Of a DNA stretch of 64,000 nt, positions 25,192-32,641 are shown piece by piece. The stretch lies in the NCBI GenBank assembly GCA_964608405.1, contig CAZSNC010000001.1:1-64000 (forward strand). Direction: 5' to 3'. Under the pieces are notes generated by a model. That model was not told the origin of the DNA, made no database searches, and was given only the letters and a program-made list of their open reading frames with translations. The translations under genes were made by a program, and so were the position numbers. This stretch comes from GWB1-38-13 sp964608405. GTDB lineage: Bacteria > Patescibacteriota > Microgenomatia > UBA8517. Position 1 is the stretch's first letter, and each line of letters opens with the position of its first letter.

Positions 25192-25202
25192 TTTATGAAT
25201 GA

Positions 25203-25231
25203 AGAATAGAATAAACCCGTAATAAAGTCAA
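25203..25231 (-). promoter_or_regulatory. Promoter of the HU gene
   Basis: TTGACT (25231-25226), 17-base spacer, TATTCT (25208-25203); the ATG lies 11 bases beyond the -10. Confidence 0.6.
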
Positions 25232-25270
25232 GAACACGGAATAAAACGAATAAATTTCAATGATTTGCAA

Positions 25271-26497
25271 TTATCTTGCACTTGTAGTTTCTGTAACTTT
25301 TATTTCACGGATTACTGTTACTTTAATTTGTCCTACATATTCAGCTTCTTTTTCAAGTTTTCTTGCAATATCATGCGCAAGTACTGTTAAGCGCTCGTCG
25401 TCAACCTCATCGGGTTTGACAATTACCCTTACATCACGACCCGCCTGAAACGCATAACTTACATCAACACCGTCAAACGACTTCGCAATTTCCTCAATCT
25501 TACTCATCCTTACAACATAATCCTCATGTGGTTCATACCTTGCTCCTGGTCGCGAACCGGATATTGCATCTGCAATCCAAACTATTGCCGATTCAACCGA
25601 AGAGAAAGGTCTTTCCTCATGGTGTTCGGCAACACAAGCAACAACTTCCTTCGGAAAACCGTATTTTTTCAAAGTAGTAACACCCACCTGAACATGTGTT
25701 CCCTCCTCATCAGTAACAACTTTGCCGATATCGTGAAGTAAACACCCCAGTCTCACGATGTCAATGTTCGCCCCAATTTCAGTTGCAATAGAAACCCCTA
25801 TTTTTGTTTCTTCAATTGTATGAATTCCGAGATTCTGTCCATAGGAAGTTCTGAACCTATATCTACCAATAAGTTTTAAAAGATCCAATGATAAATTGTA
25901 TACTCCACATTCCTCCGTTATTTTTTTACCCTCGGAAAGAAGAACATCTTCCATTTGAGTTTTAACCTGTCTTATAACTTCCTCGATTCTTGAAGGTTGA
26001 ATCCTTGCATCTTTTATTAAAGTTTCCAGTGATCTTTTTGCAATCTCTCTTCTTACGGCATCGAATGAAGAAAGTCTTATTTCATTTGTTTCATCGATTT
26101 CAATCTCAACTCCCGCTTCTTTTTCAAATGTTCTGATATTTCTTCCTCCGGCACCGATAATCCTACCCTTAACGTCTTCATTCGGAACAGTTACTGTGGA
26201 AACCGTGTATTCGGCTGTGTAGGCAGTTGCGCCGTGCTTCATTGAATCGATTAATATTTCTTTGGCTTTTTCGCCCGCTTCAAGTTTTATCCGATCCTCA
26301 GCTGCCCTTATTTTTTTAGCAATTTCTTCGGTGAGGTCCTTCTGAACCTCTGCAAGAAGAAGCTTTTTGGCTTCATCGGGGGAGAGCTTGGATACTTTGG
26401 AAAGTGCGTCTGTTAATTCCTTCTCTTTTTTCTCAAGAGCTTCCTCTCTTTTTCTGAGGTTAATATTATTTTTATCGGAAACATCGTTTGTATTCAT
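25271..26497 (-). CDS. rny: Ribonuclease Y without membrane anchor
   Basis: Endoribonuclease that starts mRNA decay. The protein (408 aa) has a shortened coiled coil (residues 10-90), a KH domain with GRIIGAGGRNIRTFEKEAGVEIEID (about 110-135) and an HD domain with LLHDIGK near 253 and AEHHEE near 285. Typical RNase Y is about 520 aa and starts with a membrane helix; here a stop codon lies 9 bases before the ATG, so the anchor is really absent. The enzyme may be soluble or held by partners. Own promoter, about 97-base leader. Confidence 0.94.
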   Translation of the reverse strand: MNTNDVSDKNNINLRKREEALEKKEKELTDALSKVSKLSPDEAKKLLLAEVQKDLTEEIAKKIRAAEDRIKLEAGEKAKEILIDSMKHGATAYTAEYTVSTVTVPNEDVKGRIIGAGGRNIRTFEKEAGVEIEIDETNEIRLSSFDAVRREIAKRSLETLIKDARIQPSRIEEVIRQVKTQMEDVLLSEGKKITEECGVYNLSLDLLKLIGRYRFRTSYGQNLGIHTIEETKIGVSIATEIGANIDIVRLGCLLHDIGKVVTDEEGTHVQVGVTTLKKYGFPKEVVACVAEHHEERPFSSVESAIVWIADAISGSRPGARYEPHEDYVVRMSKIEEIAKSFDGVDVSYAFQAGRDVRVIVKPDEVDDERLTVLAHDIARKLEKEAEYVGQIKVTVIREIKVTETTSAR

Positions 26498-26600
26498 AAT
26501 TTGAATTTATCGAAACACGAAGACGAAGCCTTTATTTAAAGGCCAAGTGAAGAAAACTCAATTTTGGTCTTTTCCACCATATTCGTATTTCTTAAGATGT

Positions 26601-26629
26601 ATTTTAATCTTTATTGACTTTTCGGTCAA
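26601..26629 (-). promoter_or_regulatory. Promoter of rny
   Basis: TTGACC (26629-26624), 17-base spacer, TAAAAT (26606-26601). The predicted leader of about 97 bases contains the hairpin GCCTTTA/TAAAGGC at 26528-26543, which could affect decay or translation of rny itself. Confidence 0.6.
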
Positions 26630-26650
26630 CCTCCGAAAGGAAAAAATGAT

Positions 26651-27253
26651 TTAAATCACCTTTTTAATTACATCCCATTTAAAGCCTTTTCTTGCAAGAA
26701 ATTTACTAATCCTTTTCCTTCTTTCCAATTTTCCTAATCCGCGCCATCGATATCCTTTCTTGTCCAATAATATTCGAGCGGATTTTTCTTCATCGATTTC
26801 GGCGCTGTTTAACACTTTATTTATTATTTCCTTGCCTATACCTTTACCCGCAAGCTCATAATACAAATCTTTTATTGACTTATTTTTAAACGCCAACCGT
26901 TGTTCAATCCACCACCTCGCAAATTTTTCATCATCTAATAGATCTAAATGTTTAAGCTTTTCGACAAGGGTACTTTTTAGATCATCTGCCACTTTCTTTC
27001 TTGCCATCCAGTCATTTACCTCCTTTTCGCTTCGTGGCCTTAGGCTGACAAAAAGCAAAAGCCAATCAAGAGCTTTTTGATATTCACCTTTTTTTAAAAT
27101 TCTGACAACATCTTCATCGGATAATACATTCCCTGCTTTAAGGCCCAGCCTCACAAAATTTTCAAGATCTAACCCGAAACCAAACCTTCCATCAAGATAA
27201 ATATTTACCCTTTTTTTGATTCTTTGAAGTTTAATGGAGGTAATAGTGGGCAT
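26651..27253 (-). CDS. recX: Regulatory protein RecX
   Basis: A 200-residue helical protein with RecX repeats (ALDWLLLFVSLRPRSEKEVNDWM, LDDEKFARWWIEQRL, IKDLYYELAGKGI). RecX binds and inhibits RecA filaments. It lies 33 bases downstream of recA on the same strand, the usual arrangement, and is expected to be expressed by readthrough from recA. Confidence 0.93.
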   Translation of the reverse strand: MPTITSIKLQRIKKRVNIYLDGRFGFGLDLENFVRLGLKAGNVLSDEDVVRILKKGEYQKALDWLLLFVSLRPRSEKEVNDWMARKKVADDLKSTLVEKLKHLDLLDDEKFARWWIEQRLAFKNKSIKDLYYELAGKGIGKEIINKVLNSAEIDEEKSARILLDKKGYRWRGLGKLERRKRISKFLARKGFKWDVIKKVI

Positions 27254-27286
27254 ACAAAGGGAGTAAAGTGCTACTTATAGAAAAAA

Positions 27287-28366
27287 CTACTCATCGGCTT
27301 CTTCCCCAATTTCTTTCGGAATTTTTTTACCGGAGGCGACAACCTCACGAATTTTCTTTTCAATTTCATCAGCAAGTTTCTTATCTTCCTTAAAAAGGAG
27401 TTTTGCACCCTCCTTGCCTTGAGCTAACACTTTTCCTTCGTAATTAAAAAACGAACCTTTCTTCTCCAGAATCCCCAAATCAACCGCAACATCCAAAAGC
27501 CCACCGGTTTTTGAGATTCCCTCATCGTTCATGATATCAAGCTCCGCAATCCGAAGAGGAGGTGCGACTTTATTTTTTACAATCCTTACACGATGCCTTG
27601 ATCCAATTACATTTTCGCCGTCTTTTAAAACCTCTATCCTTCTAATATCAAGTCTTACCGATGCATAAAACTTAAGAGCCAAACCACCTGGAGTAGTTTC
27701 AGGATTTCCAAACATCACTCCGATTTTTTGCCGAAGTTGATTTGTAAAAATAAGAATTGTTCTGCTTTTTGAAATTGCACCCGTCAATTTTCTGAGGGCT
27801 TGACTCATAAGACGGGCCTGAAGTCCCATTACAGCATCCCCCATTTCCCCCTCAAGTTCTGCCCTGGGGACCAAAGCAGCAACAGAATCAACAACAATTA
27901 CGTCCAAAGCACCCGAACGGATCAACGTTTCCGTAATTTCAAGAGCTTGTTCACCAGTATCGGGCTGTGACAGAAGCAGGTCGTCCAAATTCACACCTAT
28001 CGTTTCAGCCCTTTTAGGATCAAGTGCGTGTTCAGCATCAACAAAAGCACACTGTCCCCCCATTTTTTGAGCCTCGGCAATGACATGAAGTGAAAGAGTC
28101 GTTTTCCCAGATGCTTCAGGGCCGTATATTTCAATGATCCTTCCTCTGGGAAGACCACCGACACCAAGTGCCAGATCCAGCGCTATTGAACCGGTTGGCA
28201 CAACGTCGACTTTAAATTTCTCGTCCGCCCTCTCGCCGAGGCGCATGATCGAACCTTTTCCGTATTGTTTTTCAATCTGATCCATTGCGAGGCGGATTGC
28301 CGTTAGTTTAGCCGAAGAATTTTCTTGCTGCTTGGGAGCTTCCACTACTTTTGCTTTCTTTGCCAT
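27287..28366 (-). CDS. recA: Recombinase RecA
   Basis: DNA strand-exchange ATPase of homologous repair (359 aa). Walker A GPEASGKTT (about 82-90), VDAEHALDP, Walker B VIVVDSVAAL, loop L1/L2 regions (LEGEMGD, FTNQLRQKIGVMFGNPETTPGG) are all intact. The C-terminus is acidic as usual. A promoter places the transcription start at the ATG. No inverted LexA-type operator is visible in the 60 bases upstream, so SOS control is doubtful. Confidence 0.98.
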   Translation of the reverse strand: MAKKAKVVEAPKQQENSSAKLTAIRLAMDQIEKQYGKGSIMRLGERADEKFKVDVVPTGSIALDLALGVGGLPRGRIIEIYGPEASGKTTLSLHVIAEAQKMGGQCAFVDAEHALDPKRAETIGVNLDDLLLSQPDTGEQALEITETLIRSGALDVIVVDSVAALVPRAELEGEMGDAVMGLQARLMSQALRKLTGAISKSRTILIFTNQLRQKIGVMFGNPETTPGGLALKFYASVRLDIRRIEVLKDGENVIGSRHRVRIVKNKVAPPLRIAELDIMNDEGISKTGGLLDVAVDLGILEKKGSFFNYEGKVLAQGKEGAKLLFKEDKKLADEIEKKIREVVASGKKIPKEIGEEADE

Positions 28367-28373
28367 TAATAGA

Positions 28374-28402
28374 GAAATACCACAAATTTGGAATATTTAC
28401 AA
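28374..28402 (-). promoter_or_regulatory. Promoter of recA-recX
   Basis: TTGTAA (28402-28397), 17-base spacer, TATTTC (28379-28374), ending 7 bases before ATG 28366; leaderless recA mRNA predicted. Confidence 0.5.
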
Positions 28403-28409
28403 TTGGGAT

Positions 28410-29381
28410 TTATGGGGCAAGACAACAAGTATCTAAAGTATTATCCGGATCAGTGCCGCAAACCTCACCGTTTAGATAATTACACTCCTGATTAGTTATG
28501 CATCCATAACCGCCATTACAGGTTGTAAAACCTACAGGTAGTGTTGGAGCTGGAGTTGAGTTAAAATTCTCACAGGAAGGATACCAAAGGCCACAAGTGG
28601 AATATGTGCCACAGCAAACCCATCGCTGGAATGAATCAAAACAAGCATTGCAGTCAGGGGGAAGTGTGCAACAACAGTCAGGAAAAGGACCTACTGGATT
28701 ACATACGGCAGCAGCAACAGAAACCACATTACCTGAACATAAACCATCAGCAACACAACTCCCTGAAGAAATACTACCGTATACAGCCTGACACGCACTG
28801 TTACAATCAGGCGCCGTCGTGGGAGCAGGAGTAAGTGAACCCCTACAGCAACAATTGTTCGGGGGATTTGTTAACGCACACATATTATTGTCGGGTACCT
28901 CTATTTCATAACTTGCACAACTATTCATCGTACATCTGCCAATATTATTCACATACCCCGCCGCTTGGCAAGCCGCAGAGCAATCACCTAATGTTCCGGT
29001 TGGAATCGAGGTAGGACTAAGCGACACAGTGACGGCTGCCGTTGGACCTACTATTGGAACCCCAACATTACCCAAATTGATTCCAAAAACGACGTTGATT
29101 GTTTTTAATATTACCCATAATGCAAAAAGAACAAACAGCCCGGTGACAGCATTAATTATCTTACTCCTTGCACCTTCCAATTTTTCCTTACTTCCACCGG
29201 AGGTAGTCCATTGGATACCACCAAAAATCAAAAGGAGAAAAAATGCGAGTATGCAAATGATATAACCAACGTTAATAAATACCGGAATCAATCTATTCGC
29301 ATAATCCACTGCAGTAAAATTCCTTAATGGTTCGATTAACTGTGGATTGTAAATTCTTTGGACCAGTGATAGAGCGTTCAT
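28410..29381 (-). CDS. TrbC/VirB2-like membrane protein with cysteine-rich ectodomain
   Basis: The protein (323 aa) has two membrane helices (about 33-57 and 78-103) separated by the loop GGSKEKLEGARSKI, as in TrbC/VirB2-type pilin-like proteins of CPR genomes. The outside part (about 115-323) has 28 cysteines in some 190 residues, many in pairs or triplets (CCC, CC), alternating with Thr/Pro linkers, so it should be heavily disulfide-bonded. Its end, CNGGYGCITNQEC...CC, is nearly repeated at the end of the protein at 29945. It overlaps the preceding gene by ATGA. Surface adhesin or structural role inferred. Confidence 0.72.
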   Translation of the reverse strand: MNALSLVQRIYNPQLIEPLRNFTAVDYANRLIPVFINVGYIICILAFFLLLIFGGIQWTTSGGSKEKLEGARSKIINAVTGLFVLFALWVILKTINVVFGINLGNVGVPIVGPTAAVTVSLSPTSIPTGTLGDCSAACQAAGYVNNIGRCTMNSCASYEIEVPDNNMCALTNPPNNCCCRGSLTPAPTTAPDCNSACQAVYGSISSGSCVADGLCSGNVVSVAAAVCNPVGPFPDCCCTLPPDCNACFDSFQRWVCCGTYSTCGLWYPSCENFNSTPAPTLPVGFTTCNGGYGCITNQECNYLNGEVCGTDPDNTLDTCCLAP

Positions 29382-29932
29382 ATTGTTTTTAAAACTTCAC
29401 CGTTATACACCTTCCATTGAGAGTCAATTTTAACCATTGTGAAATCCCAATAGGTTTTTGTCTGAGAAACAGTAATTTCAACACCAACATACGCATAGTC
29501 TTTATTTTCAGAGTACTTCACACTAAAAACAGTGAATGATATATTATTTTTATATCTTACAACACCTTCCATAAAATGTTTAAGTTTCTCTTTGGAATTA
29601 AGATCTGACAAACTCCCCGACGCTTCATCAACTTGATTGTTTCTTAGTAATTTGAAAAACTTCAAAAGTTCCACAACAGGCGCTTCGTCAAGATAACCAG
29701 TTGATCCGCTTGTAACCGTGCTACCATCTTCTAAGTTGACATCCTGTGACAATAGTCTATCCGTTTCTAAATTTCTTTTCTCCGAAGATCTTGAAATACT
29801 TCCATATGCATTGGAAAAAATTGTAATACCAATAAGTAAAAACACAAATACTCCCAAAATAATTATTTTAGAGTTTTTTGACCAAATGAGGGAAAATTTA
29901 GATTGTAAATTCAGATTCTGTGGTTGTTCCAT
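29378..29932 (-). CDS. Single-pass membrane protein between two cysteine-rich proteins
   Basis: The protein (184 aa) has a cytoplasmic N-terminus, one membrane helix (about 22-44, IIILGVFVFLLIGITIFSNAYG) and an outside domain with VVELLKFFKLLRNNQVDEASGSL and ISFTVFSVKYSENKDYAYVGVEITV, suggestive of an NTF2-like fold (helices then a curved sheet). No cysteines are in the ectodomain, unlike its neighbours. It starts 12 bases after the first cysteine-rich gene and overlaps the second by four, so the three form one operon. Confidence 0.68.
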   Translation of the reverse strand: MEQPQNLNLQSKFSLIWSKNSKIIILGVFVFLLIGITIFSNAYGSISRSSEKRNLETDRLLSQDVNLEDGSTVTSGSTGYLDEAPVVELLKFFKLLRNNQVDEASGSLSDLNSKEKLKHFMEGVVRYKNNISFTVFSVKYSENKDYAYVGVEITVSQTKTYWDFTMVKIDSQWKVYNGEVLKTI

Positions 29933-29944
29933 AATATTATTTTA

Positions 29945-31777
29945 CTATTGACAGCAGGTTGTACCGACCACTGAATCAAATAGGCACTCTTCTCCACCCA
30001 TATAATCACATTCTTGATTTGTTGTACATCCATAACCACCATTACAGGCAGCAGAAATAGGATTAGGAACACAATTGCAATACGTCCAGTTAGTTGCATG
30101 TCCGTTGCAAAGGGGGGAAGCTATAGACGCCAATATTCCGCTGTAGCACCCGTGTACATTCGTAAGACTACACATATCAACATATGTCATACCATTATCA
30201 GCAGTACTATTTGTTCCTATCGATTGGCAAAAATCACCGTTACGAAAACCGTTAAGCCAACAAAGGTCACGGCAAGATATACCAGTTGCTTCGTTCAATA
30301 ATATGTTTTCAGCAGCTTGACACCTCCCGTTATTACAAATATTTCCGCCGCAACAATCATTACTTGTCGAACAACCACTACCTGATAAACGACAACATCT
30401 TCCGGCGTCACATCCGTATGTCACATCCGGAAGTGAGGAAATATTTCTACAATCATAAGTTTGGGACATTGGAGATGTTGAAACACAATAGTTTTCATTT
30501 AATAAAACGGAACTGGAGCAGCGGTCAGATACGGAAGAAAAGACACCCAAACTACTCATACTGCTTACAAACCCATACGTTGAATAATTTATTCCTCCAT
30601 CAGTATCAGTACAAAAAGCTGCAATAGTTGGGGTCGGAAAAGGGGTTGCGGTCGGAACAGGAGTGTTTGTAGGCAACGGTGTTGAGGTTGGAACTCGTGT
30701 TGGAGTAGGTGTAGGAATTCTTGTTGGTGTAGATGTTGGAATAGTTGTTGGAGTTTGTGTCGGAATTCTTGTTGGAGTGGGAGTTGCGGTTACTGGGGGA
30801 AGAAGAATCCTTGTAGGTATGGGTGTGTTTGTTGATGTTGGTACAACTAATGTTGGCGTTGATGTTGGAAGATCCAAGCCTCCAACTGGCGGTGTCGTCG
30901 GAGTAACATAAGTACAAACCCATGCGCATCCAGGAAGTGGAATAATTGAAACACACGCTGCTTGTGTAAGCCGACCAGGACACCAACTTGGACCCATACA
31001 CGAACAAAAATTTGGAACCATTGTTGGGGTTGGTATTAAAGACGGTACTAAAGTCGGGGTTACTTGTGGACAACACCAACAGTCCTGAGTTGGTCCTGTA
31101 CAATCACCATTGAAATTCTGACAACCTGGATACGGTGGTTGTGAATTTACCCCTGGTGCACCAACACAATAACCCTGTGTAAGAGGTGTACCACTCGGAA
31201 GGGGTGTACCCGTTGTAGCAATCCTCGTTGTACATAAAACCGAACAGTCTCTATAAACTACTGGTGACGGTGCCACCGGACAACAAATGCAATCTGCTGT
31301 TGGATCGGTGCAATTGGTATTAGAATCCCCACAACCAACATACGGATAAGGAGTTCCTGCTGGAATACAATATCCAACTGTACTCCCTGTACAATTATCC
31401 GTACAACTTCTATATCCCACAACAACCGATGTAGGAGCTGGACCTCCGCTTCCCGCCGTCCCAAAGTTGGCAATATCCACTCCAAGAATTAGGTAAACAA
31501 GTCTTGAGATGACAAAAATAGAAAGAAGAATCAGGAGTCCGATAATGGCATGAGTAATCTTTCCTCTTGCTTCCGCAAGTTTACTTTTGTCACCACCTGC
31601 CGTAATCCACTGAAATGCTCCGATAATAAAAACAATGACAAAGACAACAACAGCGATTATATAAACAATATTTAGCACCCTTGGAATTATTGTATTGATA
31701 TAATCCCACCCACGTCCGAGCCCACCACTTAAGACGGGATTTGAAACCTGAGTTAACAATACCGAATTTAAAAACAT
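29945..31777 (-). CDS. Large TrbC/VirB2-like cysteine-rich surface protein
   Basis: From ATG 31777 the protein has 610 residues: two membrane helices (about 38-60 and 77-99) around AGGDKSKLAEARGKITHAIIGL, two similar cysteine-rich repeats (GYC...DC.CCP, about 120-245), a further Cys-rich unit (CSCMGPSWCPGR), a long Thr/Pro-rich rod (about 315-405) and a C-terminal set of Cys-rich modules ending CNGGYGCTTNQEC. A disulfide-rich stalk-and-head surface protein is inferred. The frame is open up to 31858 but without a good start. A perfect AAAGGAGGTG and a 14-codon ORF lie in its leader. Confidence 0.72.
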   Translation of the reverse strand: MFLNSVLLTQVSNPVLSGGLGRGWDYINTIIPRVLNIVYIIAVVVFVIVFIIGAFQWITAGGDKSKLAEARGKITHAIIGLLILLSIFVISRLVYLILGVDIANFGTAGSGGPAPTSVVVGYRSCTDNCTGSTVGYCIPAGTPYPYVGCGDSNTNCTDPTADCICCPVAPSPVVYRDCSVLCTTRIATTGTPLPSGTPLTQGYCVGAPGVNSQPPYPGCQNFNGDCTGPTQDCWCCPQVTPTLVPSLIPTPTMVPNFCSCMGPSWCPGRLTQAACVSIIPLPGCAWVCTYVTPTTPPVGGLDLPTSTPTLVVPTSTNTPIPTRILLPPVTATPTPTRIPTQTPTTIPTSTPTRIPTPTPTRVPTSTPLPTNTPVPTATPFPTPTIAAFCTDTDGGINYSTYGFVSSMSSLGVFSSVSDRCSSSVLLNENYCVSTSPMSQTYDCRNISSLPDVTYGCDAGRCCRLSGSGCSTSNDCCGGNICNNGRCQAAENILLNEATGISCRDLCWLNGFRNGDFCQSIGTNSTADNGMTYVDMCSLTNVHGCYSGILASIASPLCNGHATNWTYCNCVPNPISAACNGGYGCTTNQECDYMGGEECLFDSVVGTTCCQ

Positions 31778-31785
31778 ACCAATCA

Positions 31786-31830
31786 CTATGATATTAACAT
31801 AAAGTTGTGAGTATATTCTATAAGTGACAC
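31786..31830 (-). other. Possible leader peptide with strong Shine-Dalgarno
   Basis: AAAGGAGGTG (31842-31833) is the clearest ribosome site in the window, yet no in-frame start of the large cysteine-rich gene follows it. A GTG at 31830 opens a 14-codon ORF (VSLIEYTHNFMLIS) that ends with TAG 8 bases before the large gene's ATG, suggesting translational coupling. Confidence 0.3.
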
Positions 31831-31867
31831 CACACCTCCTTTGTGAATATGAAATCAATTCGCGGTT

Positions 31868-31876
31868 TGCTAAAAT
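31868..31876 (+). promoter_or_regulatory. Extended -10 promoter of tRNA-Pro
   Basis: TGC-TAAAAT (31868-31876) ends 8 bases before the first tRNA base; no clear -35. Confidence 0.5.
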
Positions 31877-31884
31877 AGCGGTTA

Positions 31885-31958
31885 CGGGGTGTAGTTTAAC
31901 GGTAGAATGGGCGCATGGGGTGCGTCCGGCGGCAGTTCAATTCTGCCCACCCCGACCA
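31885..31958 (+). tRNA. tRNA-Pro (anticodon GGG)
   Basis: A 74-base cloverleaf with encoded CCA. Acceptor arms CGGGGTG and CACCCCG pair fully with the C1-G72 pair typical of bacterial proline tRNA; anticodon stem GGCGC/GCGTC with loop ATGGGGT gives anticodon GGG at 31917-31919; T arm GGCAG-TTCAATT-CTGCC is standard. The D arm is short (GTTT/GAAT with wobble ends). It reads CCC and CCU. Confidence 0.95.
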
Positions 31959-31963
31959 AAATT

Positions 31964-32290
31964 ATGAAGGTTAATAATAATATCAGGTCGGCAATTTCAA
32001 ATATTAGTAAGAACAAACTTCTTACAGTAGCTGTCTTACTAACATTCTTTCCTTTTGTTATTTGGTCTTTTGGTGCAGTCAGTTATATTTGGGCAATAAT
32101 TTCCAACTTTGTTCTCACTAAACTTCCCGTATGGACTACGGTGTTTTTCTTATTGGTCGCTCCTTTTTTAGCCTTTTTCTTAAGCTTAATCAACTATTTA
32201 AATAAAAAGGATAAATTATCCAAAAAGCTCTTTCTGTTAAATCTCGTTTTTATCTCGCTCTCGATTATTTCCTCACTTCTGTTTTCCTGA
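31964..32290 (+). CDS. Small three-TM membrane protein
   Basis: The protein (108 aa) has a basic N-terminus and three hydrophobic segments (about 19-38, 43-65 and 85-106), with KKDKLSKK in the last loop. Start ATG 31964 lies 6 bases after the tRNA; longer frames would overlap the tRNA and are rejected. It is probably transcribed with the tRNA from the same promoter. Family unknown. Its stop is TGA. Confidence 0.6.
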   Translation: MKVNNNIRSAISNISKNKLLTVAVLLTFFPFVIWSFGAVSYIWAIISNFVLTKLPVWTTVFFLLVAPFLAFFLSLINYLNKKDKLSKKLFLLNLVFISLSIISSLLFS

Positions 32291-32296
32291 AAAAAT

Positions 32297-32548
32297 TCAT
32301 GCTACACGTTCGTTGAGGGCACTGTAGAATTTCTGTAGATAATTTTCCGCTTTGTCCCAATGTTCATCGCTCTGATTTTTTTCGGCTAAATTCCTTTCAA
32401 TATTTGCTAAAACAAACAAATGTGCCGCCTTTGCAGCCTGAAATAGGGAGATCCTATAAACCTCTGCATATAAATTCTTAGCAATATCCTCGGCATCCCC
32501 TGAGTTTTTTATATCCCCCGTATCGTTAATTTCTTTCCAAAATTTCAC
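32297..32548 (-). CDS. Helical protein or amber-separated C-terminal part of uppS
   Basis: From GTG 32548 this reads 83 residues, strongly helical (AEVYRISLFQAAKAAHLFVLANIERNLAEK). The same frame is open upstream without any ATG to the TAG that ends uppS, giving 114 codons in phase with uppS. It is therefore either a separate gene with a non-standard start (ATT 32629 or GTG 32548) or a C-terminal domain cut off by an amber codon. The helical character resembles the C-terminal extension of the uppS product. No family recognised. Confidence 0.5.
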   Translation of the reverse strand: MKFWKEINDTGDIKNSGDAEDIAKNLYAEVYRISLFQAAKAAHLFVLANIERNLAEKNQSDEHWDKAENYLQKFYSALNERVA

Positions 32549-32641
32549 CTGTAGCGATGCTGCAAGAGAGGGTTCAAACGCCAGCTTTATTTCATCTCTG
32601 ATGAGGGTGTAAAAACGCTTTAATGCAATTTTAGCTTTTTT

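Noticed and set aside
26528..26543. GCCTTTA-TT-TAAAGGC palindrome as a terminator
   Set aside because: No T run follows on either strand; it lies in the predicted rny leader and is noted there as a hairpin only.
30618..30911. Tandem-looking repeats that could suggest a minisatellite or CRISPR array
   Set aside because: They are imperfect Thr/Pro codon repeats inside the cysteine-rich protein gene; there are no constant repeats with unique spacers. No CRISPR array is present in the window.
31907..31963. An N-terminal extension of the small membrane protein at 31964
   Set aside because: These codons lie inside the tRNA-Pro sequence, so translation from there is implausible.
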